Positions 17,354-25,466 of a stretch of 64,000 nucleotides of DNA are shown in pieces (within the stretch, counting starts at the first letter, position 1; each line of letters begins with the position of its first letter). A program made the position numbers and the translations under genes. The notes below the pieces were generated by a model. It was given only the letters and a program-made list of their open reading frames with translations. It was not told the DNA's origin and made no database searches. The stretch comes from Nitrospirota bacterium (GTDB lineage Bacteria > Nitrospirota > Nitrospiria > Nitrospirales > Nitrospiraceae): contig JACRLR010000040.1 in the NCBI GenBank assembly GCA_016219645.1, positions 124,001 through 188,000 on the forward strand, read 5' to 3'.

Positions 17354-18382
17354 ATGTCCTTAGCTGAAGCAATCAAAGCCGAAGCTCGATCCCTAGGTTT
17401 TGAGGCCGTCGGCATCAGCCGAGTAGACGAAAGCGGCCAGCCATCAGCGATCAGCTACCAGCCGAACTCATCCCTTCCTGACCCCGCTGCCTCCTTATCC
17501 CGTCGCTTGTTCGGTTATCTCACCGAATGGCTCAGACTGGGCTACCACGGCGCAATGGCCTGGATGACGCGCGACCCAATCCGTCGATGCGACCCGCGAT
17601 TGGTATTGCCAGGGTGCCGATCGATGGTATCGGTCGGCATGAACTACTACACAGACAACCGTGCGAACGAGCAGCCTGGAATGGGGCGCATCGCACGCTA
17701 TGCATGGGGAAAGGATTATCATACGGTGATGAGCCAGCGACTCGCGCAACTCGAAGCGAAGATCGTAGCACTGGCGCCAGACGTCGCTACACGCAGCTAC
17801 GTCGATACAGGCCCGATCATGGAAAAGGCCTGGGCCCAGGAAGCCGGCCTCGGCTGGATCGGGAAACATTCCAATCTCGTCTCGGCCGAATGTGGGTCCT
17901 GGCTTCTGCTCGGGGAGATCCTGACGACCCTGGATCTGGAACCGGATGAGCCTGCCACAGATCTGTGTGGAAGCTGTACCCTTTGTATTCAAGCCTGTCC
18001 GACCGGCGCCATCGTGGAACCCTATGTCGTCGATGCCCGACTCTGTATCTCGTACCTGACCATAGAATTACGAGGTGGTCGAGAGGTTATCTCTGACGAA
18101 CTCGCCTCTCAAATGGGGAATCGCATTTTCGGCTGCGACGATTGCCTGGATATCTGTCCCTTCAACCTTCGGGCAGACACGACGAATGAACCGGCGTTTA
18201 CCCCTACCCCCTTGACCCTCGCTCCTAGCCTCAAGGCTCTGGCCGAGGTCAGCGATGAAAGTTTTGCGAATTCGTTCAAGGAAAGCCCCCTCAAACGAGC
18301 AAAACGAAGCGGCCTCCTTCGAAATGTGGGGATTGCAGAGGAAAACTGCCGCCGACAGACAGGGCGCCAAGCCTCCCAATAG
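17354..18382 (+). CDS. queG: Epoxyqueuosine reductase
   Basis: A 342-residue QueG: a cobalamin-binding N-terminal region, then two [4Fe-4S] motifs, CGSCTLCIQACP and CDDCLDICP. It reduces epoxyqueuosine to queuosine in tRNA. The start at MSLAEAIKAEARSLGF fits the family. Between the first strand (AVGISRVD) and the conserved LGYHGAMAWM, the protein has a longer low-complexity stretch (ESGQPSAISYQPNSSL) than usual. It is encoded by a four-unit 7 bp repeat (17438-17465), which suggests that repeat expansion was tolerated here. Confidence 0.9.
   Translation: MSLAEAIKAEARSLGFEAVGISRVDESGQPSAISYQPNSSLPDPAASLSRRLFGYLTEWLRLGYHGAMAWMTRDPIRRCDPRLVLPGCRSMVSVGMNYYTDNRANEQPGMGRIARYAWGKDYHTVMSQRLAQLEAKIVALAPDVATRSYVDTGPIMEKAWAQEAGLGWIGKHSNLVSAECGSWLLLGEILTTLDLEPDEPATDLCGSCTLCIQACPTGAIVEPYVVDARLCISYLTIELRGGREVISDELASQMGNRIFGCDDCLDICPFNLRADTTNEPAFTPTPLTLAPSLKALAEVSDESFANSFKESPLKRAKRSGLLRNVGIAEENCRRQTGRQASQ
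17438..17465. repeat. Heptamer array inside queG (4 x CAGCNNN)
   Basis: Four consecutive 7 bp units starting CAGC (CAGCCAT, CAGCGAT, CAGCTAC, CAGCCGA) lie within the queG reading frame. It belongs to the same period class as the intergenic arrays. Confidence 0.7.
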
Positions 18383-18460
18383 ACCCCCCTTCTTTCTTTC
18401 CGGGAAGAGGAGTACGCTGTTTTCAATATTCAGGGTGACTCGCGGGGAGGCTTGAATAAC

Positions 18461-19816
18461 TTGCACCCTCCGATCTTGCTGCTCATCTCGGCCGATCCTC
18501 TGGCCAAGCTCTTGCTCGAGCAGGCCCTCGACCAGCGCAACGCCACGATCCTTGTTGCTGCCACGACCGACGAGGGTCTGCGCATCCTGAAAGACCAAGC
18601 AGACCTCGTACTCGTCGTGTGTGATGAAAGCCGGGGACGGATTTTGAGCCAGGTAATCCTGTCTCAGGCTATACGCGTCGCTCACCACCTTCCGGTGATT
18701 ATCCTTGGAACAGATGGATCAGCAAAAACCGCTGTCGATGCGTTACACCGTGGCGCCAGCGACTACCTCGCGCAGCCTGTCACGGCAAAGGATCTCCGGA
18801 CGGCCATCCACAAGACCCGCGCACTAGAAACGCCAGGGTCCCGAATTCCTGTCGAGCAGACCTTCGCTTTCGATCAAATCATTGGCCGGTCGCCCCAGAT
18901 GAAACTGCTGAAACACCTGGCAGCAGAAGTCGCCCAAACCAATGCCACTGTCCTTATCACAGGCGAAAGCGGTACAGGAAAAGAACTCTTCGCCCAGGGG
19001 ATCCATGTAGCCAGCCCCAGATCTAAAGGCCCCTTTGTGGCGCTCAATTGTGCTGGTATTCCCGAGCACCTCCTCGAATCGGAATTGTTCGGCTATCAGA
19101 GAGGCGCCTTTACCGATGCGAAACAGGCCAAGCCGGGACGATTCCAACAAGCGGAGGGAGGCACGCTCTTCCTCGACGAAATCGGTGAACTGAGTCCTTC
19201 TGCGCAGGCGAAACTCTTACGCGTCTTGGAAAGTCGGCAGGTCGATCCGCTAGGGGACACCCAAAGCATTCATGTCGACATTCGCGTGATTGCGGCCACC
19301 AACGAAGATCTGCCGGCACAGATCAAGGCCGGACGATTCCGCTTGGATCTCTATTATCGGCTGAACGTGTACCAACTGCGCATTCCGCCGCTCCGCGAAC
19401 GACCCGAAGATATCGAACCAATCCTCATTTCCTTCCTGGATGTCGCCCGCCGAGATCATGGCTGTCGTATCACTGGCATCGCTTCAGCCGCATTGACAAT
19501 CTTGCAGAACCACGCCTGGCCAGGCAACGTACGGGAGCTGCACAACGTGGTCGAAGGGCTCACCATCACGTGCAAGGATGAGACGATCACACCGGACCAT
19601 CTCCCTGCCTCCGTGCGAGACGCTCCATCGGTGGGATCGAGCAGAGAGATTGACCAGCCCTCGCTCCTGGACTTTGGTCTCTCTGCCCAGGACATGGAGA
19701 AAAAACTGTTACAGGAGGCGCTGCAACGCGCTGGTGGCAACATATCCGAAGCCAGCCGACTCCTCAAGATCACCCGTAATACACTCAGATATCGAATGGC
19801 GAAGTACCACCTCTAA
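18461..19816 (+). CDS. Sigma-54-dependent NtrC-family activator with degenerate receiver
   Basis: About 451 residues. The AAA+ domain has Walker A GESGTGKE, a GAFTDA version of the sigma-54 contact loop (classically GAFTGA), Walker B GTLFLDEIGEL and the LRERPEDIE motif. A Fis-type helix-turn-helix (GGNISEASRLLKITRNTLRYRM) ends the protein. The first 120 residues align to a receiver, but the acidic pair is reduced (LLLISADP) and the phosphorylation-site strand is irregular (LVLVVCDESRG), so phosphorylation is doubtful. The start is TTG with GGGGAGG 10 bases upstream; TTG at 18452 is too close. No cognate kinase is nearby. Confidence 0.85.
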   Translation: MHPPILLLISADPLAKLLLEQALDQRNATILVAATTDEGLRILKDQADLVLVVCDESRGRILSQVILSQAIRVAHHLPVIILGTDGSAKTAVDALHRGASDYLAQPVTAKDLRTAIHKTRALETPGSRIPVEQTFAFDQIIGRSPQMKLLKHLAAEVAQTNATVLITGESGTGKELFAQGIHVASPRSKGPFVALNCAGIPEHLLESELFGYQRGAFTDAKQAKPGRFQQAEGGTLFLDEIGELSPSAQAKLLRVLESRQVDPLGDTQSIHVDIRVIAATNEDLPAQIKAGRFRLDLYYRLNVYQLRIPPLRERPEDIEPILISFLDVARRDHGCRITGIASAALTILQNHAWPGNVRELHNVVEGLTITCKDETITPDHLPASVRDAPSVGSSREIDQPSLLDFGLSAQDMEKKLLQEALQRAGGNISEASRLLKITRNTLRYRMAKYHL

Positions 19817-19818
19817 TC

Positions 19819-19942
19819 GTATGCTGAAACAGACCCCCAACTTTGTTCTGGGCTCGGCAGAATCCTCAACGTAGCCAGCAGGCTACGCCTCCGGTTCTGC
19901 CATCACCTGTGGCCTCGTTGGATGGCCTGTTTGAGCATCCTC
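19819..19942 (+). repeat. Dispersed inverted-repeat element, copy 3
   Basis: It runs from GTATGCTGAAACAG to CTGTTTGAGCATCC, directly after the activator stop codon. The central stem is GTAGCC/GGCTAC (CAACGTAGCCAGCAGGCTAC), different in sequence from the other copies but still perfectly paired. Confidence 0.82.
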
Positions 19943-20102
19943 ACCCGAGCATGCGGAGTTCAGCGGGCACTGACAGAATTGTCCGTCACAGCCGACGATC
20001 AAACCACGTAGCAGAGTCTGGCCCGCTTGCGTAGGCCTCTCTTGTCTTCCACGGTGCGCTTATCTAGAATGTGCCGTCTTGCAGGACTTAGGGGAGGAGT
20101 CG

Positions 20103-20372
20103 GTGAAGGGTCTACGGTTCGAACGTATCGGAAAAAACCGCTACTACAATGTGGTCTTCCACATGGGGAACAGCTACGTGCCAGTGAGTGATGAGACCCT
20201 GGAAGAACTCAAAGCCCAAAGTCTACTCCCAGTCGAACGGTTTCTCGACTTCTTAATCGACCGCGTCGGCTACTCCTCCTACCTCAAAGAGCAGATCCGT
20301 GCAGAACTCAAAGCTTCCGGCGATCCGGTGACGCAGATCACGGTGCTACAAGGCGCCATCCGCGAACTCTAA
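20103..20372 (+). CDS. Small hypothetical protein
   Basis: An 89-residue protein from a GTG start with GGGGAGGAG upstream; an in-frame TTG at 20079 has no such site. The N-terminal half is probably a small beta-sheet (GLRFERIGKNRYYNVVFHMGN) and the rest is helical (FLDFLIDRVGYSSYLKEQIRAEL). It has no recognised domain. It ends just before repeat copy 4. Confidence 0.6.
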   Translation: MKGLRFERIGKNRYYNVVFHMGNSYVPVSDETLEELKAQSLLPVERFLDFLIDRVGYSSYLKEQIRAELKASGDPVTQITVLQGAIREL

Positions 20373-20373
20373 G

Positions 20374-20540
20374 CGGCTGCTGAAAATTCCGACATTCTCA
20401 CCCACCCAACCCCGGCGCGCCAAGACGCGCTCTTTCCCAAGCTTCGTTCTCAGTCTCGTGCCTCCCTGCGACGTACCGCAAGGGTACGCCTCAGTCGTCC
20501 TGATCCCTGCGGCCTTGCTGGCGGAAATTTTGAGCATCCG
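20374..20540 (+). repeat. Dispersed inverted-repeat element, copy 4 (with insert)
   Basis: It runs from GGCTGCTGAAAATTCC to GGAAATTTTGAGCATCC. The central stem is GTACC/GGTAC (CGACGTACCGCAAGGGTACG) and the TGCGGCCTTGCTGG core is present. A nested hairpin insert lies at 20394-20438 near the left end. Confidence 0.82.
20394..20438 (+). terminator. Nested hairpin element, terminator-like
   Basis: A CTCACCCACCCAACCCC leader, stem GCGCG/CGCGC around CCAAGA (20415-20430), then TCTTTCCC. It has the same layout as the element at 17165-17207 but a different stem sequence. Confidence 0.5.
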
Positions 20541-20872
20541 ATAAAGCCCCTAAAGCCCCTAAAAAGACGACCCCGTTAAGGACTGGTTGATTGGCGTGAT
20601 CGTTGACAAGGGAACGTCGATGTCATTCGTCCACAAAATCTGCAAGGACTCCAGCCTCCGAACTCTCGAAGTCCGAACCTACCAAGACTACCCGTCTTGT
20701 ATCCCTAAATCAGATACCTGATAAGTCGCTGATATCCCCTTCCTTCAAATTTGACCTTGAGACTTTGGTGCGGGCCTTCTAAAATGACTGTTGTCTCAGC
20801 CGTATCACATTTCTTGCGTTTCTATTGTGTCGTGTTTCTCCAATCAAATATCTCGCGGGATACTGTGACCTG
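20541..20872. other. Intergenic spacer before the sce7726 gene
   Basis: A short direct repeat (TAAAGCCCC twice) directly follows repeat copy 4. No gene of convincing length or start is visible. Base composition becomes more AT-rich toward the sce7726-type gene. Confidence 0.4.
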
Positions 20873-21460
20873 ATGAGCAACAATCTCGTTCTTGGCGACT
20901 CTGAAATCCGTTCGGTTCTTCGATCCAGCCTTTCAAAAAAACACGCCAATACATCTCGGACAGTCTTCATCGAAGAACTTGGGCTCTGCCGTGGGCAGGT
21001 AAGAGTCGACCTTTCGGTCGTCAACGGCCTGCTGCATGGATATGAAATCAAGTCTGATCGGGATAGTTTTCGTCGGTTACGCGGCCAGGTGGAACTCTAT
21101 GGGAAGGTGTTAGATCGAGCAACACTAGTGGTGGGTGAGCGCCATTTGGATGAAGCACTCGATAACGTGCCTGAATGGTGGGGAATCTTACTTGCTCATC
21201 GATCGGCCAAGGGGCTGCAGCTCAAAACCATGCGTTCACCACGCAGTAATCCCAAGAAAGATCCTCGCGCCTTGGTTGAGCTATTGTGGCTCGATGATGC
21301 TCTAGCATTGCTGGAGAAACGTGATACCGCACGAGGTTTTCGGGGAAAAGCTCGTTGGATTGTTTGGGATCGAGTCTGCGAAATTTGCAGTCTCAACGAA
21401 ATCGCAAGAGCTGTGAGAATACAACTCAAGGCCAGGGCAAAGAAGCGAGTGCCTGTGTAA
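20873..21460 (+). CDS. sce7726-family PD-(D/E)xK nuclease-like protein
   Basis: A 195-residue protein that I recognise as sce7726 family. After an N-terminal helical region it shows VRVDLSVVNGLLHGYEIKSDRD, a classic D-x(n)-E-x-K restriction-fold motif, followed by QVELYGKVLDRATLVVGERH, typical of the core strand and helix. Nuclease activity is inferred. Its 3' end overlaps that of the convergent Beta-family gene by 35 bases. sce7726 proteins often neighbour Beta-like (sce7725) proteins, as here. Composition is more AT-rich than the flanking housekeeping genes. Confidence 0.8.
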   Translation: MSNNLVLGDSEIRSVLRSSLSKKHANTSRTVFIEELGLCRGQVRVDLSVVNGLLHGYEIKSDRDSFRRLRGQVELYGKVLDRATLVVGERHLDEALDNVPEWWGILLAHRSAKGLQLKTMRSPRSNPKKDPRALVELLWLDDALALLEKRDTARGFRGKARWIVWDRVCEICSLNEIARAVRIQLKARAKKRVPV

Positions 21461-22487
21461 CCACTGAAAGATGATGGGTAGTCCCCAGTTGGCGCCATAC
21501 CCCAGCTGATCCCAAACTCGGAGCTCCATCTGCCGCCGCCTTCATCGCATGACAACCGTTGCAGTGATCTGATCCGCAAAAACTTGACCGGAAATTCCCA
21601 TAAACAAGTTCATGAGCCAGAGCAGGAAACTGCTCGCCCGCGCGAATAGCTTTAGTACTCTCGCCCTTTATCAACAACCACTCATTCTCCAAGGTGTACC
21701 GAATAGCGGCAGACACCGGCATTATCCGAGGGTCAAATCCCTCAACACCTGCCGGATGTTGAATCACGCAGTCACTAAAAGTCGGAAGGCGAGGAATATT
21801 ATTTTTCTCATCGTAAAGATGCCGCTTCCATGCCAGCCAATCACCTCGCTCAGCAAGAGCATGTGAATTCCTGTCGACTCCTCTCATGCTCTTAGGGAAA
21901 GCGCAGGCCGAAATTGTGAACGTGTGCCATCGACTATGATCAGGAACTTCGGCCATGAAGGCGCCAGTCAAGGCTTCGATCCCTTCAACAATGAAGTCCT
22001 CTACTGCGCCCAGATCAATAATGAGATCTAACTGTTCTGGCGTAAGATTGTGTTCGGTCAAGAACACATTTACTCGTGTGGAGAGATCTCCTTGCTCAAA
22101 CTCCGTTCGAGTTAATCGGAGTGCGAGCCCATATTCTCTGTGAGCAAGAGCGGGACCCACATCTGCCGTACGGGATATTCCTGTGACAGGAGTAAATACG
22201 ATACCGGCGTCTGATGCCCGCTGAAAAACATCGGCCGCACCTGCCTGCCCTTCAACGGCTATCTCACGCGTGTCAAGAAAGCACCGCGAGTATGGGCGAA
22301 TGGTTTCTGCAAGATCGGTGAACGCCGTATCAAGATGGCCGCTGCGAGTTTTGGGAGGTTTTCTCTCAACAATCTCTAGAAGAGGGGTCATTCGTGACTG
22401 GAGAATTGGGGAAATACGCTGAAGAGCTCTTTTCTCTCCTCCCTTCACTTTGAGCACCGGCACGTAATGATCTGGCCCAAATGTCAT
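21426..22487 (-). CDS. Beta family protein (T4 beta-like)
   Basis: A 353-residue protein of the Beta_protein family. It shows the N-terminal YVPVLKVKGGEKRAL, the SPILQSRMTPLLEIVE strand, and the C-terminal GVWRQLGTTHHLSVV signature. The fold looks like an alpha/beta barrel; the biochemical activity is not known. It is the third gene of a minus-strand operon: metallopeptidase, PIN-like protein, then this gene 8 bases after the PIN stop. A Cys/His cluster (CGSDHCNGCH) lies near the C-terminus and could bind metal. Confidence 0.8.
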   Translation of the reverse strand: MTFGPDHYVPVLKVKGGEKRALQRISPILQSRMTPLLEIVERKPPKTRSGHLDTAFTDLAETIRPYSRCFLDTREIAVEGQAGAADVFQRASDAGIVFTPVTGISRTADVGPALAHREYGLALRLTRTEFEQGDLSTRVNVFLTEHNLTPEQLDLIIDLGAVEDFIVEGIEALTGAFMAEVPDHSRWHTFTISACAFPKSMRGVDRNSHALAERGDWLAWKRHLYDEKNNIPRLPTFSDCVIQHPAGVEGFDPRIMPVSAAIRYTLENEWLLIKGESTKAIRAGEQFPALAHELVYGNFRSSFCGSDHCNGCHAMKAAADGAPSLGSAGVWRQLGTTHHLSVVTQALASLPWP

Positions 22488-22495
22488 GTCTACCC

Positions 22496-23095
22496 TTACC
22501 CTCTTGGATCCCAGAGTTTGAGCGGTGCCAGTTCCATTTTAAGTGCCCGATAGTATGACATCAGTGCGGTTGAAGGATCTGGGTTCCCACTGGAGAAACA
22601 GACTTCAACCATCCGATCTACTGCGGCAAGCGGAGCCACCCGCAGGCGCATCTCCTCTTGTCCCAATCTATCGCAAAGGGCCAGCAAGACGGCCTCCAGT
22701 ATGACTACACGCCCATCGAGTACAGTGATAAAATCATCAATGTTCTTGAGTGCTATGAGGGCTCGCTTGTCGCCAGACAAAAACGGCTGCCCTAGTTCTG
22801 CAGCTACGGCAAAGATCTGGGCTTCCCCCGGGTCAATAGCTTCAATCCCTGTCAGCTTCTCAAGCCAGGTGACACTGGGATCAGACATGACGGGTATTAC
22901 ATCGGCGACAGGGATTAATGCGTCACAGGCAGGTCCTCCGAACAGATTTCGAAGGCGGCCTTTCTTCAACATGAATGGGAGGGCGTATAGCCTTCCGCAC
23001 TCCTGCAACTGCCCGCCGAAGATCTGTGCTGCGTCCTGAAGTAGGCTAGCGATTCCAAGCTTGCAGAAAGCATCTGTATCAAACAGTAGCTTCAT
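22496..23095 (-). CDS. PIN-like ribonuclease domain protein
   Basis: 199 residues. The N-terminus MKLLFDTDAFCKLG places an Asp pair where PIN nucleases hold their first metal ligand. GEAQIFAVAAELG contributes the conserved Glu and FLSGDKRALIAL the C-terminal Asp, the usual acidic triad. RNase activity is inferred. Its 5' end overlaps the metallopeptidase gene by 17 bases, indicating translational coupling, and the Beta gene follows 8 bases downstream. A start 6 codons earlier is possible. Confidence 0.72.
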   Translation of the reverse strand: MKLLFDTDAFCKLGIASLLQDAAQIFGGQLQECGRLYALPFMLKKGRLRNLFGGPACDALIPVADVIPVMSDPSVTWLEKLTGIEAIDPGEAQIFAVAAELGQPFLSGDKRALIALKNIDDFITVLDGRVVILEAVLLALCDRLGQEEMRLRVAPLAAVDRMVEVCFSSGNPDPSTALMSYYRALKMELAPLKLWDPRG

Positions 23096-24095
23096 GACGC
23101 TCTGGCTCGCCAAAAACGCAGCGGAGCAGTGCGCGGTCAGTCTCGGTTGCAGCGTTTACATCAACATACTCATCAAATAATTGTCTCAGCTGTCTGCGTG
23201 CTCCGGCATTTCGGTAAAGGGCCCTTATGGCTCGTGTAGCCTTCTGATAGCTGTCTGGGCTGTCTATCCGCCGAGCCCAAGAAAAAAGTATCGTGCTCGC
23301 ATTGGCGCCTGTCTGGCGTTCAAGCTCGGCAGCACGACGAGCGAGATCTTTGAAACTACCACTATCTAGGGGGTGAACATTGTCGCTACCAATAAGAACA
23401 CGATTCGCATACTGATCTGCCTTAAGCTCCATCTGAGAATTGTCCGAAGTTTCCTCATCTTCATCCACAACAGGCTGATCTGGAGTGCAATCACCTGTAG
23501 CCACATGCCCAGTCTCATGCGAAACGACAAAGGCTAGTCGCCCCGGCTCGTCATGCCTGTGGCCAAGCAATATGACTGGCCGGCCTTCGACAATCCCTGC
23601 TAATCCTTGGAAACTAGGGACTGGGAGCACATCAAGGGGGATTACAGGAATCCCTCGTATCCAGAGATCCTGAGTGACGTCCTTCAAAGTTATCGAAGGA
23701 CCGGTGTGCTGGATCAAGTTCCGCCAAGCCAGACCGTCAGCAGGTGGGATGGTTACATTCGGGACGGTCTCCCGTAGACTCCGAACTACAGCAGCGGCTA
23801 TACGCATACCCGAATGAATCGCGGGTCCAAGCCTGTCACGATCTATATCCTTAACACGTCTCAGCTGCGCTCCTGGATACGCAGGCGCTGCCAACCTCAT
23901 GCTAGGATCTTTAACCTCGGCTAGAGACTGGCCAAGGAATCGTGCAACCCGGATCTCAATGTCTTGGAGGAGCCTAGGGTCTTCTCGACAATCGTCGTCC
24001 CACCAATCCGGCAAGATTGCTGATCGAAGAAACTCATTCGTGAAACCGGCTTTCGACAACCGGCTTGTTAGGCTCTTGAAAGTGTGCCTCGCCAA
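23079..24095 (-). CDS. ImmA/IrrE-family metallopeptidase
   Basis: A 338-residue protein. The zinc protease motif HETGH is in LAFVVSHETGHVATGD (about residue 190), and a downstream E-L-K-A-D-Q-Y-A-N supplies the third ligand, as in ImmA/IrrE. The N-terminal 110 residues (LPDWWDDDCREDPRLLQDIEIRVARFLG) match the helical region often found ahead of this domain. Family members cleave repressors in response to DNA damage or phage signals. Here it leads an operon with PIN-like and Beta-family genes, so it may control or activate them. Confidence 0.82.
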   Translation of the reverse strand: MARHTFKSLTSRLSKAGFTNEFLRSAILPDWWDDDCREDPRLLQDIEIRVARFLGQSLAEVKDPSMRLAAPAYPGAQLRRVKDIDRDRLGPAIHSGMRIAAAVVRSLRETVPNVTIPPADGLAWRNLIQHTGPSITLKDVTQDLWIRGIPVIPLDVLPVPSFQGLAGIVEGRPVILLGHRHDEPGRLAFVVSHETGHVATGDCTPDQPVVDEDEETSDNSQMELKADQYANRVLIGSDNVHPLDSGSFKDLARRAAELERQTGANASTILFSWARRIDSPDSYQKATRAIRALYRNAGARRQLRQLFDEYVDVNAATETDRALLRCVFGEPERHEATV

Positions 24096-24293
24096 AGGAT
24101 TGCTCCGTTTGTATTAGATCCAACCATCCTGTGACCCACACGGAAAATCTTAGGCGCGGCATTTTAGCACCCTATATCTTCGAACACCATGTATGGGCGG
24201 GTAAGCAGCGCTACCGCCTAACCAGTTCCAAATCCCTCCTGCTGAAAGATCCTTCCAAGCTGGCTCCTCTTCATCCTCCTCCACACATCAAGA

Positions 24294-24410
24294 GGGCCCG
24301 CCATCTCTTCGTTCGACCGCGCGCATTGAGCGAGCACCGCCCATGATGTAGAAATCTGATTGTTTCGTGTGCGCGCTCAGCGAGCGAGGAACGAGGAGAT
24401 GGCGGACCCT
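24294..24410. repeat. Large inverted repeat between operons
   Basis: GGGCCCGCCATCTCTTCGTTC at the left matches, with two changes, the reverse complement of GAACGAGGAGATGGCGGACCC at the right. Inner arms with a GAGCGAGCAC and GTGCGCGCTCAGC character also partly pair. It separates the metallopeptidase operon from the TPR gene and touches the TPR stop codon. Confidence 0.65.
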
Positions 24411-25447
24411 CAATCCGCCATTTGGCCTTCTTGGAATAGCTGATTCAAAATCGCGTTTTTCATTTCGGGATCTTTGTAGTACTTGAGCGCATTGGTAAAG
24501 TTTTCCATTGCGCTCTCTCGTTTCCCCTTATGGGAATAATACTCAGCAATGCCATGGTAGGCTCGAGGATCTTCGGCGTTGGATTTGAGGGCGCGATTGA
24601 AGGATTCGTAGGCGGCCTGCATCTGTTGTTTGCCCAGCGCCAACCAGCCGATTGCCGAGTGCGCTGGGCCGAAATTCGGATCGGCGATGAGAGCCGCGTC
24701 ATACGCCTTCTGTGCCAGATCCAGACGGCCTCGCGTTTCATAGAGGCCTCCCAGCGCAAGATGGACAGCTGCATCCATGGGGTTCAGGCGCAATGCCTCC
24801 TTATAGGACTGCAAGGCAGGCTCCAACTTGCCCTGCTCGACAAGCGCGCAGGCAAGATTGGCATGCGCCACCGGGTCGTTTGGGTGCAACTTGATCACTT
24901 CGCGATATTGGGGAATCGCCATCTCCAGCCGTCCTTGCTCTTGATAGGACACGCCCAGATTGGTCCGCGCCGGCGCATAGGAAGGATCAAGTTGCACGGC
25001 TTCTCTGTATTCCTTGATCGCCATTTCAAGATGGTTGGCCCGCTCATGAATCTGGGCAAGAAAATAATGAGGATGGGCGGACTCTGGTTCGAGGTTGATC
25101 GCCTTCTTATAACAGGCAATGGACTGTTCCGACTGGCCTGATTGGGCCAGGAATAATCCCATTACGAGATGGGCGTTGGCCCGCTCCGACTGCTGCATCA
25201 CAATACCTTCGATCCAGGCTTTGATTTGAGCAATATCTTCCGGTTCTTGTAGGCACTTCGAATGGGTGTTCCAGGCTTCCGCAAACTCTCCACGGAGCAG
25301 ATGGATCACGTTGAGCGCAAACTGGGGCTTCGGATCTCTGTCTGTGCCGCTGACGGGATGGCGGGCCCAGGCCAGCGCCGCCTGTTGCGCCTGATCCCAT
25401 TGGCCTTCCAACAGCGCTGTTTCACACTGGGTTTGGTAGTCGATCAT
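24410..25447 (-). CDS. TPR-repeat protein
   Basis: A 345-residue cytosolic protein built almost wholly of tetratricopeptide repeats. At least six successive 34-residue units are visible, with the W/A-x-x-L-G-x-x-Y/A-x-P pattern (for example PVAHANLACALVEQGKLEPA, then AAVHLALGGLYETRGRLDLA). It is a protein-protein interaction scaffold; the partner is unknown. It starts 19 bases after the thyX-like stop, so the two probably share a transcript. There is no signal peptide. Confidence 0.82.
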   Translation of the reverse strand: MIDYQTQCETALLEGQWDQAQQAALAWARHPVSGTDRDPKPQFALNVIHLLRGEFAEAWNTHSKCLQEPEDIAQIKAWIEGIVMQQSERANAHLVMGLFLAQSGQSEQSIACYKKAINLEPESAHPHYFLAQIHERANHLEMAIKEYREAVQLDPSYAPARTNLGVSYQEQGRLEMAIPQYREVIKLHPNDPVAHANLACALVEQGKLEPALQSYKEALRLNPMDAAVHLALGGLYETRGRLDLAQKAYDAALIADPNFGPAHSAIGWLALGKQQMQAAYESFNRALKSNAEDPRAYHGIAEYYSHKGKRESAMENFTNALKYYKDPEMKNAILNQLFQEGQMAD

Positions 25448-25466
25448 TGGGATCGGTCGTGAATGG

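Noticed and set aside
20619-20721. 34-codon frame starting MSFVHKICKDSS before the sce7726 gene
   Set aside because: Too short, with no ribosome site or recognised family; it may be a gene remnant but cannot be supported.
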